Below, one piece after another: positions 1-5,802 of a DNA stretch of 6,883 bases. The DNA is taken from contig CAIMXQ010000129.1 of the NCBI GenBank assembly GCA_903845465.1, forward strand, positions 1-6,883, given 5' to 3'. The number at the start of each line of letters is the position of its first letter. The stretch's first letter is position 1. Position numbers and translations under genes: made by a program. The notes under the pieces were generated by a model. The model was given only the letters and a program-made list of their open reading frames with translations. It had not been told where the DNA came from and made no database searches. Source of the DNA: an uncultured Actinomycetes bacterium. Lineage in GTDB: Bacteria > Actinomycetota > Actinomycetes > Nanopelagicales > Nanopelagicaceae.

Positions 1-24
1 GCACTTGCCGCGCTTGTGAACCGT

Positions 25-30
25 TAGACT
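25..30 (+). promoter_or_regulatory. -10 box of a leaderless argG promoter
   Basis: TAGACT fits the TANNNT form of the actinobacterial -10 element and ends exactly 7 bases before the ATG at 38. Transcription would therefore start at or next to the A of the ATG. There is no AGGAGG-like sequence between it and the start, consistent with a leaderless mRNA. A possible -35 (TTGCCG, 5-10) lies only 14 bases upstream, shorter than usual, so the -35 is doubtful. The GH13 gene in this window has the same -10-to-ATG geometry, which supports the reading. Confidence 0.5.
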
Positions 31-37
31 GCGCTCC

Positions 38-1366
38 ATGTCCAAGGTTCTTGCATCGCTACCAGTCGGCGAAAAAGTCGGTATCGCCTTCTCGGGCGGC
101 CTCGATACATCTGTTGCTGTTGCATGGATGCGCGAAAAAGGAGCAGTTCCTTGCACCTACACCGCAGATCTTGGCCAATATGACGAACTAGATATCGATT
201 CAGTTCCTGTTCGTGCAAAAGAGTATGGCGCAGAGATTTCACGCCTCGTAGATTGCAAGACTCCACTCGTTGAAGAAGGCCTCGCTGCCATTGCATGCGG
301 AGCTTTCCATATCCGCTCTGGCGGCAAACAATATTTCAATACAACCCCACTCGGACGTGCCGTAACAGGCACATTGCTTGTGCGCGCAATGTTGCATGAC
401 AACGTTGAAATCTGGGGCGATGGTTCGACATACAAGGGAAATGACATTGAACGTTTCTATCGCTATGGGTTGCTAGCAAATCCAAACTTGAGAATTTATA
501 AGCCTTGGTTAGATGCAGATTTCGTGCGCGAACTTGGTGGACGTAAAGAGATGTCTGAGTGGCTTGTTACACACAAATTCCCTTATCGCGACAGCGTCGA
601 GAAGGCATATTCAACCGATGCAAATATCTTGGGTGCAACGCACGAAGCCAAAGATCTCGAGAATCTCGATGCATCTGTCGAGATCGTTAACCCCATTATG
701 GGCGTGAAGTTCTGGGATCCTTCTGTTGCTATCGCCTCTGAAGATGTGAAGATCCAATTTGTTCAAGGTCGCCCCGTTGCAATCAACGGTAAGGATTTCA
801 CTGATGTTGTAGCGCTCATGAATGAGGCCAACAAGATCGGTGGTCGCCATGGGCTTGGTATGGCAGATCAGATTGAAAACCGCATCATCGAAGCAAAGTC
901 TCGTGGAATTTATGAAGCACCTGGAATGGCGCTCCTCTTTATCGCGTACGAACGTTTGGTCTCTGCAATTCATAATGAAGACACAATCGCTAATTACCAC
1001 GCTGAAGGTCGCCGCTTAGGTCGTCTTCTCTACGAAGGTCGTTGGCTAGATCCGCAATCACTCATGCTTCGCGAATCTCTTACTCGCTGGGTCGCATCTG
1101 CAGTTACAGGTGAGGTAACACTTCGCCTTCGCCGCGGAGATGATTTCTCGATTATCAATACAACAGGACCAGCTCTGAGCTACCACCCAGATAAGTTGTC
1201 AATGGAGCGCACAGAAGACGCTGCCTTTGGTCCAACAGATCGCATCGGACAACTGACAATGCGCAACCTTGATATCGCCGATACTCGTGCAAAGCTCGAG
1301 ATGTACCGCGATCAAGGCCAGCTCGGTGGCGGCGACTTCAACCTCATCAAGGAGTTAGAAAATTAA
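38..1366 (+). CDS. argG: Argininosuccinate synthase, long (E. coli-like) form
   Basis: ATP-dependent joining of citrulline and aspartate to argininosuccinate, the penultimate step of arginine synthesis, in the cytoplasm. The 442-residue length matches the long E. coli-type enzyme (about 447) rather than the roughly 400-residue form. Seen in the sequence: the PP-loop ATP-binding motif SGGLDTS at residues 19-25; the substrate-binding stretch YFNTTPLGR at 99-107; GDGSTYKGNDIERF at 127-140; and the STDANILGATHEAKDLE block near 192-208, all close to E. coli ArgG as I remember it. The ATG at 38 gives the expected N-terminus, with no SD before it but a -10 box 7 bases upstream. The gene ends in tandem stops (TAA TAA, 1364-1369). 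The FKBP gene follows on the same strand, probably co-transcribed. No other arginine gene is present here. The assignment is secure. Confidence 0.97.
   Translation: MSKVLASLPVGEKVGIAFSGGLDTSVAVAWMREKGAVPCTYTADLGQYDELDIDSVPVRAKEYGAEISRLVDCKTPLVEEGLAAIACGAFHIRSGGKQYFNTTPLGRAVTGTLLVRAMLHDNVEIWGDGSTYKGNDIERFYRYGLLANPNLRIYKPWLDADFVRELGGRKEMSEWLVTHKFPYRDSVEKAYSTDANILGATHEAKDLENLDASVEIVNPIMGVKFWDPSVAIASEDVKIQFVQGRPVAINGKDFTDVVALMNEANKIGGRHGLGMADQIENRIIEAKSRGIYEAPGMALLFIAYERLVSAIHNEDTIANYHAEGRRLGRLLYEGRWLDPQSLMLRESLTRWVASAVTGEVTLRLRRGDDFSIINTTGPALSYHPDKLSMERTEDAAFGPTDRIGQLTMRNLDIADTRAKLEMYRDQGQLGGGDFNLIKELEN
1350..1354 (+). promoter_or_regulatory. Shine-Dalgarno site inside the argG end, facing ATT 1362
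   Basis: AGGAG lies 7 bases before an ATT codon at 1362-1364, an ideal spacing. The ATT is in frame with the FKBP gene and opens its signal-peptide-like segment, and its last T is the first base of the argG TAA stop. This is the only good ribosome-binding site that would let the hydrophobic segment be translated. It could be accidental, since it lies inside Lys-Glu codons of argG. Confidence 0.4.
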
Positions 1367-1442
1367 TAACACAACCCGCAAAGTAATCGCTGCAGTATTT
1401 GCAGCACTTCTCGTTGCACTAACCGTTTTCGGAGGAATTAAA
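1362..1442 (+). other. In-frame signal-peptide-like extension of the FKBP gene
   Basis: The reading frame of the FKBP protein stays open upstream of ATG 1443 to a TAG at 1356-1358. Reading from 1362 it encodes (I/M)NNTTRK followed by a hydrophobic run of about 19 residues (VIAAVFAALLVALTVFGGI) and then a Lys just before Met 1443. A polar and basic n-region followed by an Ala/Leu/Val core is the standard build of a Sec signal peptide or N-terminal anchor. There is no lipobox cysteine. No ATG, GTG or TTG occurs in this frame, only ATT (1362) and ATC (1386). The segment is very unlikely to be accidental non-coding DNA, so the gene either starts at the near-cognate ATT or has lost its ATG through a single base change. 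Confidence 0.6.
1431..1435 (+). promoter_or_regulatory. Shine-Dalgarno site for ATG 1443
   Basis: GGAGG is followed by a 7-base spacer and then ATG 1443. This is a textbook ribosome-binding site and supports initiation at the canonical ATG, which would yield an FKBP without the hydrophobic segment. It also encodes the Gly-Gly at the end of that segment in the longer reading, so it could be a coding coincidence. Confidence 0.5.
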
Positions 1443-1847
1443 ATGAGCGCATCTGACTCAACTGTTCTGCCTATCGTCTCAGCTGTCGCAGGTCAGGCAC
1501 CGACAATTTCCAAGCCTGAAGGAACTGCGCCTTCGGCGCTAACGACTAAAGACATCATCGTCGGAACCGGCGCTGAAGTTCTGCCTACATCAACGCTGAC
1601 AGTTCATTACATCCTGATGGCATGGTCGACAGGAAAGGTAATCGAATCTTCATGGAGCGGACAGCCTGCAACATTTCCATTAGCAAATGTTGTTGAGGGA
1701 TGGCAGAAAGGTTTGCCTGGCGCAAAAGTTGGCGGTCGTCGCCTCTTAGTTATCCCACCATCAATGGGCTATGGCGCAGCCGGTGCAGGACCAATCGGAC
1801 CCAATGAAACTTTGATCTTTGCAGTCGACATCATTGCCGTTGCGTAA
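1443..1847 (+). CDS. FKBP-type peptidyl-prolyl cis-trans isomerase (start ambiguous)
   Basis: Catalyses cis-trans isomerisation of Xaa-Pro bonds and probably assists protein folding. From ATG 1443 it has 134 residues: a Pro/Ala/Thr-rich linker to about residue 35, then one FKBP domain. Residues matching the FKBP pocket are Tyr56, Phe78, the VVEGW run (83-87, Trp at the pocket base), Tyr110 in the GYGAAG loop, and the closing NETLIFAVDI strand. The Asp of the usual FDSS segment is replaced by Glu68 (VIESSW), a conservative change at a position that contacts ligand in FKBP12. Upstream in the same frame, 1362-1442 encodes a signal-peptide-like segment, so the full protein is probably about 161 residues and exported or anchored. 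The ATG 1443 form would be cytosolic. The gene follows argG and likely shares its transcript, ending 7 bases from the convergent glucosidase stop. The family call is firm; the start is not. Confidence 0.9.
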   Translation: MSASDSTVLPIVSAVAGQAPTISKPEGTAPSALTTKDIIVGTGAEVLPTSTLTVHYILMAWSTGKVIESSWSGQPATFPLANVVEGWQKGLPGAKVGGRRLLVIPPSMGYGAAGAGPIGPNETLIFAVDIIAVA

Positions 1848-1860
1848 GTAAAAGTTACTT
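1846..1860. terminator. Small hairpin between convergent stops
   Basis: AAGTAA (1846-1851), a 3-base loop, then TTACTT (1855-1860) form a perfect 6-bp inverted repeat containing parts of both stop codons (FKBP TAA on +, glucosidase TAA on -). Being symmetric, it could act in both directions. It is AT-rich with no long T-run on the + side, so it would be a weak intrinsic terminator at best. Lys codons at the end of the glucosidase explain part of it. Confidence 0.25.
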
Positions 1861-3549
1861 CTTCTTAAACCAGACTGTAGTTCCTGCAGGAATTTTTCCA
1901 TTGACCAATGGGCGAGATGAAATCAGAATCTCGCCCTTTGGCATTGGATAGAACTCGGTACGGAAGTTAGTAATGCAGTGCCAGCCATTAGGGCGCGAGT
2001 AGTGAAGCACCGAAATGTCGTTGGTCTTATGCCACTTAATCTCTTCTTTTGTAATGAGCTCTTTACGGATAGAGAGCGCTTTACGGTAGATAGATAGTGG
2101 TGATTGAGAGTTCTTCTCTTCAATCTCTACCGAGTATTCGGCAAACCACTTTGGTTGTGGAAGATGTGCCCCACCTTTGCCAAAGCCGAATGATGATCCA
2201 GATGCTGTCCACGGCAATGGAACACGGCAACCATCGCGACCCTTATCAACCTTGAGGTTGCGTAGGTATTGAGGATCTTGGATATCTTTTTCAGGGATAT
2301 CAGTTACTTCGTGCAATCCGAGCTCTTCGCCCTGATACATATATGTAGAGCCCGGAAGGCCCAAGATATACATCGTTGCAGCAAGCGCATTCTGGGTTCC
2401 TGAAACCATATCTATCGGTGATGAAGTGCCATTAGAGAGCATCCATTCACGACGGTTTACAGCAGGATTGAGAGCCATCTTTGTTGCGTGGCGAATCTGG
2501 TCATGATTGGAAAGTGTCCAAGTGCATGATGACTTATTCTTGGATGCAAGATCAATTGCCTCTTGCGTTGCAGCTTTATATGCACCTGCTTCAAATGGGG
2601 TCTCAATAAAGCGGAAGTCAAAGCATTGACCTAAAGTCTTAGTGCTTGCATAGAGCGGAAGACGCTCTGGGTGAACGTACGCCTCGGCGACAGCAACGCG
2701 TGGTGGGTCATATTGATTAAAAAGTTTGCGCCATTCTTTATAGATTGCAAAGACTTCGTTGCGATCTCCCCAAATTCCTTTGCCCTTATTGCCGCGTTGC
2801 TCAAGTCCTTCGTGCACTGGCATGCTCCGGAAAGGTTCTGAGAGATCTTTTGCAAGCCCATGTGCAACATCGATGCGGAAACCATCTACTCCACGATCTG
2901 ACCAGAACTTGAGAGTCTTGAGGAAATCTTTCTGGACTTCGCGATTCTCCCAATTGAAGTCTGGTTGCTCGGGTGCAAACCAGTGCAAGAACCACTGATT
3001 ATATTTTCCGCCGAATGCAGATTCATGTGTCCATGACGATGGCGCAAAGTGTGAGACCCAATCTGATGGTGGAAGTTCGCCATTGGCGCCCTTGCCATCG
3101 CGGAAGATATAACGTTCGCGTGACTTTGAACCTGGTTTAGCAGCAAGTGCTTCCTTAAACCATACGTGCAAATTAGATGAGTGATTGGGAACGATATCGA
3201 CAAATACGCGAATACCAACTTTATGTAATCCATCGAGCATCTCGTCGAAGTCAGCAAGTGTTCCAAGCTTGGGATCTACATCGCGGTAATCATCGACGTC
3301 ATATCCACCATCGGCAAGAGCAGATGGGTAGAAGGGGCTGAGCCACACAGCATCGATGCTTAAAGAGGTGAGATACGGAATGCGAGATGTAATGCCTTTG
3401 ATATCTCCGATGCCATCGCCATTGCTATCTGCAAAGCTTCGAGGGTAGATCTGATAGATCGCAGCTTGGCGCCACCAGTTCTTATCGGTGCTCAGGCCAC
3501 TCTTCTTAGACGCTGGCTTCTTACTTGGCTTGCTGGAAGTCTTTGACAT
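1855..3549 (-). CDS. GH13 alpha-glucosidase (AglA / oligo-1,6-glucosidase type)
   Basis: Cleaves terminal alpha-linked glucose from malto- or isomalto-oligosaccharides or similar alpha-glucosides. The protein has 564 residues, normal for the family, and no signal peptide, so it is probably cytoplasmic. Seen in order: a Ser/Lys-rich tail (1-23); the start of the (beta/alpha)8 barrel with AIYQIYPRSFADSNGDG (30-46), whose acidic loop resembles the metal site of these enzymes; region I DIVPNH (118-123); GFRID with the likely nucleophile Asp227; AVAEAY with the likely acid/base Glu289; SNHD with Asp350, the third catalytic carboxylate; then a beta-sandwich C-terminal domain. All three catalytic residues are intact. 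The ELGLHEVTDIPEKDIQDP stretch is typical of alpha-glucosidases and trehalose-synthase-like GH13 members, and exact substrate cannot be read off. The ATG at 3549 lies 7 bases after a -10 box, so the mRNA is probably leaderless. It is monocistronic here, with no sugar transporter or LacI regulator beside it. Confidence 0.93.
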   Translation of the reverse strand: MSKTSSKPSKKPASKKSGLSTDKNWWRQAAIYQIYPRSFADSNGDGIGDIKGITSRIPYLTSLSIDAVWLSPFYPSALADGGYDVDDYRDVDPKLGTLADFDEMLDGLHKVGIRVFVDIVPNHSSNLHVWFKEALAAKPGSKSRERYIFRDGKGANGELPPSDWVSHFAPSSWTHESAFGGKYNQWFLHWFAPEQPDFNWENREVQKDFLKTLKFWSDRGVDGFRIDVAHGLAKDLSEPFRSMPVHEGLEQRGNKGKGIWGDRNEVFAIYKEWRKLFNQYDPPRVAVAEAYVHPERLPLYASTKTLGQCFDFRFIETPFEAGAYKAATQEAIDLASKNKSSCTWTLSNHDQIRHATKMALNPAVNRREWMLSNGTSSPIDMVSGTQNALAATMYILGLPGSTYMYQGEELGLHEVTDIPEKDIQDPQYLRNLKVDKGRDGCRVPLPWTASGSSFGFGKGGAHLPQPKWFAEYSVEIEEKNSQSPLSIYRKALSIRKELITKEEIKWHKTNDISVLHYSRPNGWHCITNFRTEFYPMPKGEILISSRPLVNGKIPAGTTVWFKKK

Positions 3550-3556
3550 GCGCGGA

Positions 3557-3562
3557 ACTCTA
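3557..3562 (-). promoter_or_regulatory. -10 box of a leaderless glucosidase promoter
   Basis: On the minus strand TAGAGT (complement of 3562-3557) ends 7 bases before the glucosidase ATG (3549). This is the same hexamer type and spacing as TAGACT before argG. No SD lies in the 7-base gap. I see no convincing -35 about 17 bases upstream. The TAG of this box is also the stop codon of the 25-codon mini-ORF listed next. Confidence 0.5.
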
Positions 3563-3637
3563 CGGATGCTTGGGCGCTGGCGATAGCCGAAAACGCCGAA
3601 TGTGACGCAAATGGAATACTTTTGCAGTTTTGGTCAT
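3560..3637 (-). CDS. Possible 25-residue basic peptide upstream of the glucosidase
   Basis: A minus-strand ATG at 3637 is preceded by AGGAGG (complement of 3646-3641), the strongest SD-like sequence in the window, with a rather short spacer of 3 bases. It opens a 25-codon frame beginning MTKTAKVFHLRHIRRFR and ending SPAPKHP, stopping at a TAG (3562-3560) that coincides with the glucosidase -10 box. Ten of 25 residues are Lys, Arg or His. It matches no leader-peptide class I know. There is no run of one regulatory amino acid and no attenuator hairpin. An AT-rich -10-like TAATTT (3654-3649, minus strand) lies just upstream. It could be a real small peptide, a leader whose translation affects the glucosidase promoter, or chance. 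No function is proposed. Confidence 0.22.
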   Translation of the reverse strand: MTKTAKVFHLRHIRRFRLSPAPKHP

Positions 3638-3666
3638 TTCCCTCCTCAAAATTAGTCGCCAGATAT

Positions 3667-3690
3667 CAGTGCCATCGGGTTTCTACACTG
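3667..3690 (+). other. Hairpin 1 upstream of the permease
   Basis: CAGTG (3667-3671) and CACTG (3686-3690) are perfect 5-base inverted arms around a 14-base loop. This could be an RNA stem in the permease 5' leader or an operator-like dyad. The stem is short and matches no riboswitch consensus I can recall, so significance is low when taken alone. It is followed one base later by a second hairpin. Confidence 0.25.
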
Positions 3691-3691
3691 C

Positions 3692-3706
3692 TACGGTTTC
3701 CCCGTA
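3692..3706 (+). other. Hairpin 2 upstream of the permease
   Basis: TACGG (3692-3696) and CCGTA (3702-3706) pair around a 5-base pyrimidine loop (TTTCC). It lies immediately after hairpin 1 and about 48 bases before the permease ATG. A tandem pair of stems hints at a structured leader, but no T-run or anti-SD arm follows, so neither a terminator nor an SD-masking switch is evident. Confidence 0.25.
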
Positions 3707-3753
3707 TCTGTCCACGCTTCTTCGGATGCCTTCTTCAAAAGTGGGTTTTATCT

Positions 3754-5187
3754 ATGACATCTAGTCCACAAAATCACCAGCACAAGCTCGCCGAGAATGT
3801 TCTCGGCCTCTTTGAATCTGTCGTTATGGCAGTTGCTGGTTCAGCGCCCGCATACTCGATCGCTGCATCGACTGCGCTTCTTGTTGCAGCTGTCGGCCTT
3901 GCAGGTCCCGCATCCCTTCTCTATTGCGGAATCGCAATGTACGGAATCGTCTTTGCATTCAATTATTTAGGTCGAACCGAATCAAATGCAGGTGCAACGT
4001 ATGCGTGGGTTCGTCGTGGACTTCACCCAGCTCTTGGTTACATCGCAGGCTGGTCACTCTTAATGTGTTCCTCCATCTTTCTTGTTGCAGCAACGCTTCC
4101 TGCAGGTTCATCATTCTTAGGTCTCTTCTCAGACAAATTATCAAATAGCACAGGTTGGGTAACTCTTTTTGGAACTGTCTTCTTCTTGCTGATGGTTGCA
4201 GCGGTTGCTTTTGGCGTCACCATTACCGCAACAGTTCAGGTTGTTATGTCCACCATCGAAGTTGCACTTCTTCTGCTATTCGCAATTCTTGCAATATTCC
4301 ATGGCGAGAGAGTGAACCAATTCTCGTGGCATTGGTTTGCACCAAGTGCCTTCGATAGCAAAGCGACATTCTTTGCAGGCGCTCTTATTGCCGCTTTCTA
4401 CTTCTGGGGCTGGGATGTCACAGCAAACCTGAATGAAGAGACAAAGGGTTCACGCAAGACTCCTGGGCAAGGCGCACTTATCGGAATGATCATCACATTC
4501 CTTCTCTTTGAAGTATTTACAATCGGATCAAATATGGTCCTAACAGCAAAAGAAGTTGATGGTAATTCGGCAAATATCCTCGGAATTCTCGGCCAAAAGG
4601 TATGGCCAGGAACCGGTGGGAAACTTCTGATTGTTGCAGTTCTTCTTTCAACGGTAGCAACTCTCGAAACACAGCTCATTCAGCTCACTCGCACACTGTT
4701 CTCAATGGGACGCGATGGAACTCTGCCTAATAAATTCGGAACTGTTCATAAGAAGTTTAAGACTCCTATGTTCGCTGTCATCGTTGTGACATTTGTTGGA
4801 TTGGGGCTCTTTATCGGATCACAGTTCATCGGCTCAATCGGAAAGATTATGACTGATGCCATTGCATCCATTGCTGTGCAGATTTCAATCTACTATGCAC
4901 TTGCAGGCTATGCGGTAATTGTTCTCTTCCGTAAGATGATATTTAAGAGCTTTAAGAACTTTATCTTCATGGGATTGTGGCCACTCATCGGTGCGGTCTT
5001 TATGACAGTTATGTTCTTCCAGGTAATTCCGACTCTCGATACCGTTACAAAGTATGTCGGCTTCGGAACTATCGCACTTGGCTTGATTCCAATGTTCTAC
5101 TACTGGTCAAAGGGTCACCTCTACTTCAAGATGCCTTCAAAGGAAGAGCGTCTTGCAGTGATGCACGAGATCGAAGGAAACCTCTAA
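3754..5187 (+). CDS. APC-superfamily amino-acid permease
   Basis: A cytoplasmic-membrane secondary transporter that probably imports amino acids or related amines with H+ or Na+. Read from ATG 3754 it has 477 residues, usual for the family, with about 12 hydrophobic segments. The first (about 18-48) carries the GSAPAYSIA break typical of the unwound TM1 substrate site. After TM6 comes NEETKGSRKTPGQG (227-240), matching the conserved EE..P.R..P loop of APC permeases. LIQLTRTLFSMGRDGTLPNKF (308-328) matches the conserved R..F.MGRDG.LP block. The frame stays open 44 codons upstream to a TTG at 3622, but those residues (WSFPSSK, CHRVSTLL and so on) are not permease-like. ATG 3754 gives a normal short cytoplasmic N-terminus, though the SD before it is poor (AAGTGGG, 3739-3745). 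A TRIC-family gene follows closely, likely in one transcript. Substrate cannot be assigned. Confidence 0.9.
   Translation: MTSSPQNHQHKLAENVLGLFESVVMAVAGSAPAYSIAASTALLVAAVGLAGPASLLYCGIAMYGIVFAFNYLGRTESNAGATYAWVRRGLHPALGYIAGWSLLMCSSIFLVAATLPAGSSFLGLFSDKLSNSTGWVTLFGTVFFLLMVAAVAFGVTITATVQVVMSTIEVALLLLFAILAIFHGERVNQFSWHWFAPSAFDSKATFFAGALIAAFYFWGWDVTANLNEETKGSRKTPGQGALIGMIITFLLFEVFTIGSNMVLTAKEVDGNSANILGILGQKVWPGTGGKLLIVAVLLSTVATLETQLIQLTRTLFSMGRDGTLPNKFGTVHKKFKTPMFAVIVVTFVGLGLFIGSQFIGSIGKIMTDAIASIAVQISIYYALAGYAVIVLFRKMIFKSFKNFIFMGLWPLIGAVFMTVMFFQVIPTLDTVTKYVGFGTIALGLIPMFYYWSKGHLYFKMPSKEERLAVMHEIEGNL
5174..5178 (+). promoter_or_regulatory. Shine-Dalgarno-like site facing ATA 5188
   Basis: AAGGA inside the last codons of the permease lies 9 bases before an ATA codon (5188-5190) directly after the permease stop. 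The ATA is in frame with the TRIC-family gene. No comparable site precedes the TTG at 5209. This favours initiation upstream of the TTG, although AUA starts are very rare. Confidence 0.3.
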
Positions 5188-5208
5188 ATAGCAATCGACA
5201 CCTCGTTA

Positions 5209-5802
5209 TTGCACGTCCTTGATCTGCTATCCACCTTTGTTTTCGCACTTGTCGGAGCACGGGTTGCGGCAGATAAGGGACTTGACTATGGCGGCATCGC
5301 GTTTATTGCTGCAATCGCATCAGTCTCTGGTGGAACTCTTCGCAATATCTTTCTAGGTCTTCGACCTATTTGGATTATCGATCCATGGATTATCACCAGC
5401 ATCATCGCAGCAGTTGTGATCACACTTGTTTTCCGTCGCGTCACTCACGTGGGCCGAACTCTTTTAATAATGGACACCTTGGGCCTTGCAGTTGCGACAA
5501 TGTCTGGTACTCAGTTGGCATTTGAGATGGATGTGACCTGGTTTGCCGCAATCATTCTTGGCGTCATCACAGCGGTCACAGGTGGGCTGCTTCGCGATGT
5601 TCTCTGTCAGTTGGAACCTGTTTTGCTGCACCGTGAAACTATCGGCACATCGGCTTTGATGGGCGCAATTACCTTTGTAGGGCTTCACCAGTTAGAAGTT
5701 GTGGAAAACTGGGCTGCCATCGCCGGAGGAGTAGTTGTGATCCTTACCCGCGTGATTTCAATTCAATTCGACTTACACCTGCCTAAATTCAAGAAGGTTT
5801 AA
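5209..5802 (+). CDS. TRIC/UPF0126-family membrane protein (YadS-like)
   Basis: An integral membrane protein of the family known as UPF0126, the 'glycine transporter' domain family. Its structurally studied prokaryotic members are trimeric TRIC-type monovalent cation channels. From TTG 5209 it has 197 residues and seven hydrophobic segments arranged as two repeats of three plus a last helix. The repeat signatures are visible: SVSGGTLRN with Gly41-Gly42 and Arg45, and TAVTGGLLRD with Gly125-Gly126, Arg129 and Asp130. The first copy has Asn where many relatives have Asp. The frame continues open upstream to 5188 (ATA GCA ATC GAC ACC TCG TTA), and TTG 5209 has no SD, so the true N-terminus may be seven residues longer. 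The gene lies 21 bases after the permease (0 if the longer start is right) and is probably co-transcribed with it. Whether it carries K+, glycine or something else cannot be told. It ends base-to-base with the convergent next gene. Confidence 0.88.
   Translation: MHVLDLLSTFVFALVGARVAADKGLDYGGIAFIAAIASVSGGTLRNIFLGLRPIWIIDPWIITSIIAAVVITLVFRRVTHVGRTLLIMDTLGLAVATMSGTQLAFEMDVTWFAAIILGVITAVTGGLLRDVLCQLEPVLLHRETIGTSALMGAITFVGLHQLEVVENWAAIAGGVVVILTRVISIQFDLHLPKFKKV

Noticed and set aside
611..1000. 129-codon minus-strand frame inside argG
   Set aside because: It lies wholly antisense to a strongly conserved gene, has Cys/His/Ile-rich shadow composition, and shows no family resemblance.
2886..3266. 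126-codon same-strand alternative frame inside the glucosidase
   Set aside because: It overlaps the catalytic barrel of an intact GH13 gene in another frame, and its translation resembles no protein family.
3622..3753. 44-codon N-terminal extension of the permease from TTG 3622
   Set aside because: The residues are not permease-like, TTG 3622 has no SD, and the region overlaps the hairpins. ATG 3754 yields a normal N-terminus.
3641..3753. Riboswitch (glycine, lysine or c-di-AMP) before the permease
   Set aside because: None of the conserved core sequences of these classes is visible on either strand; only short generic stems are present.
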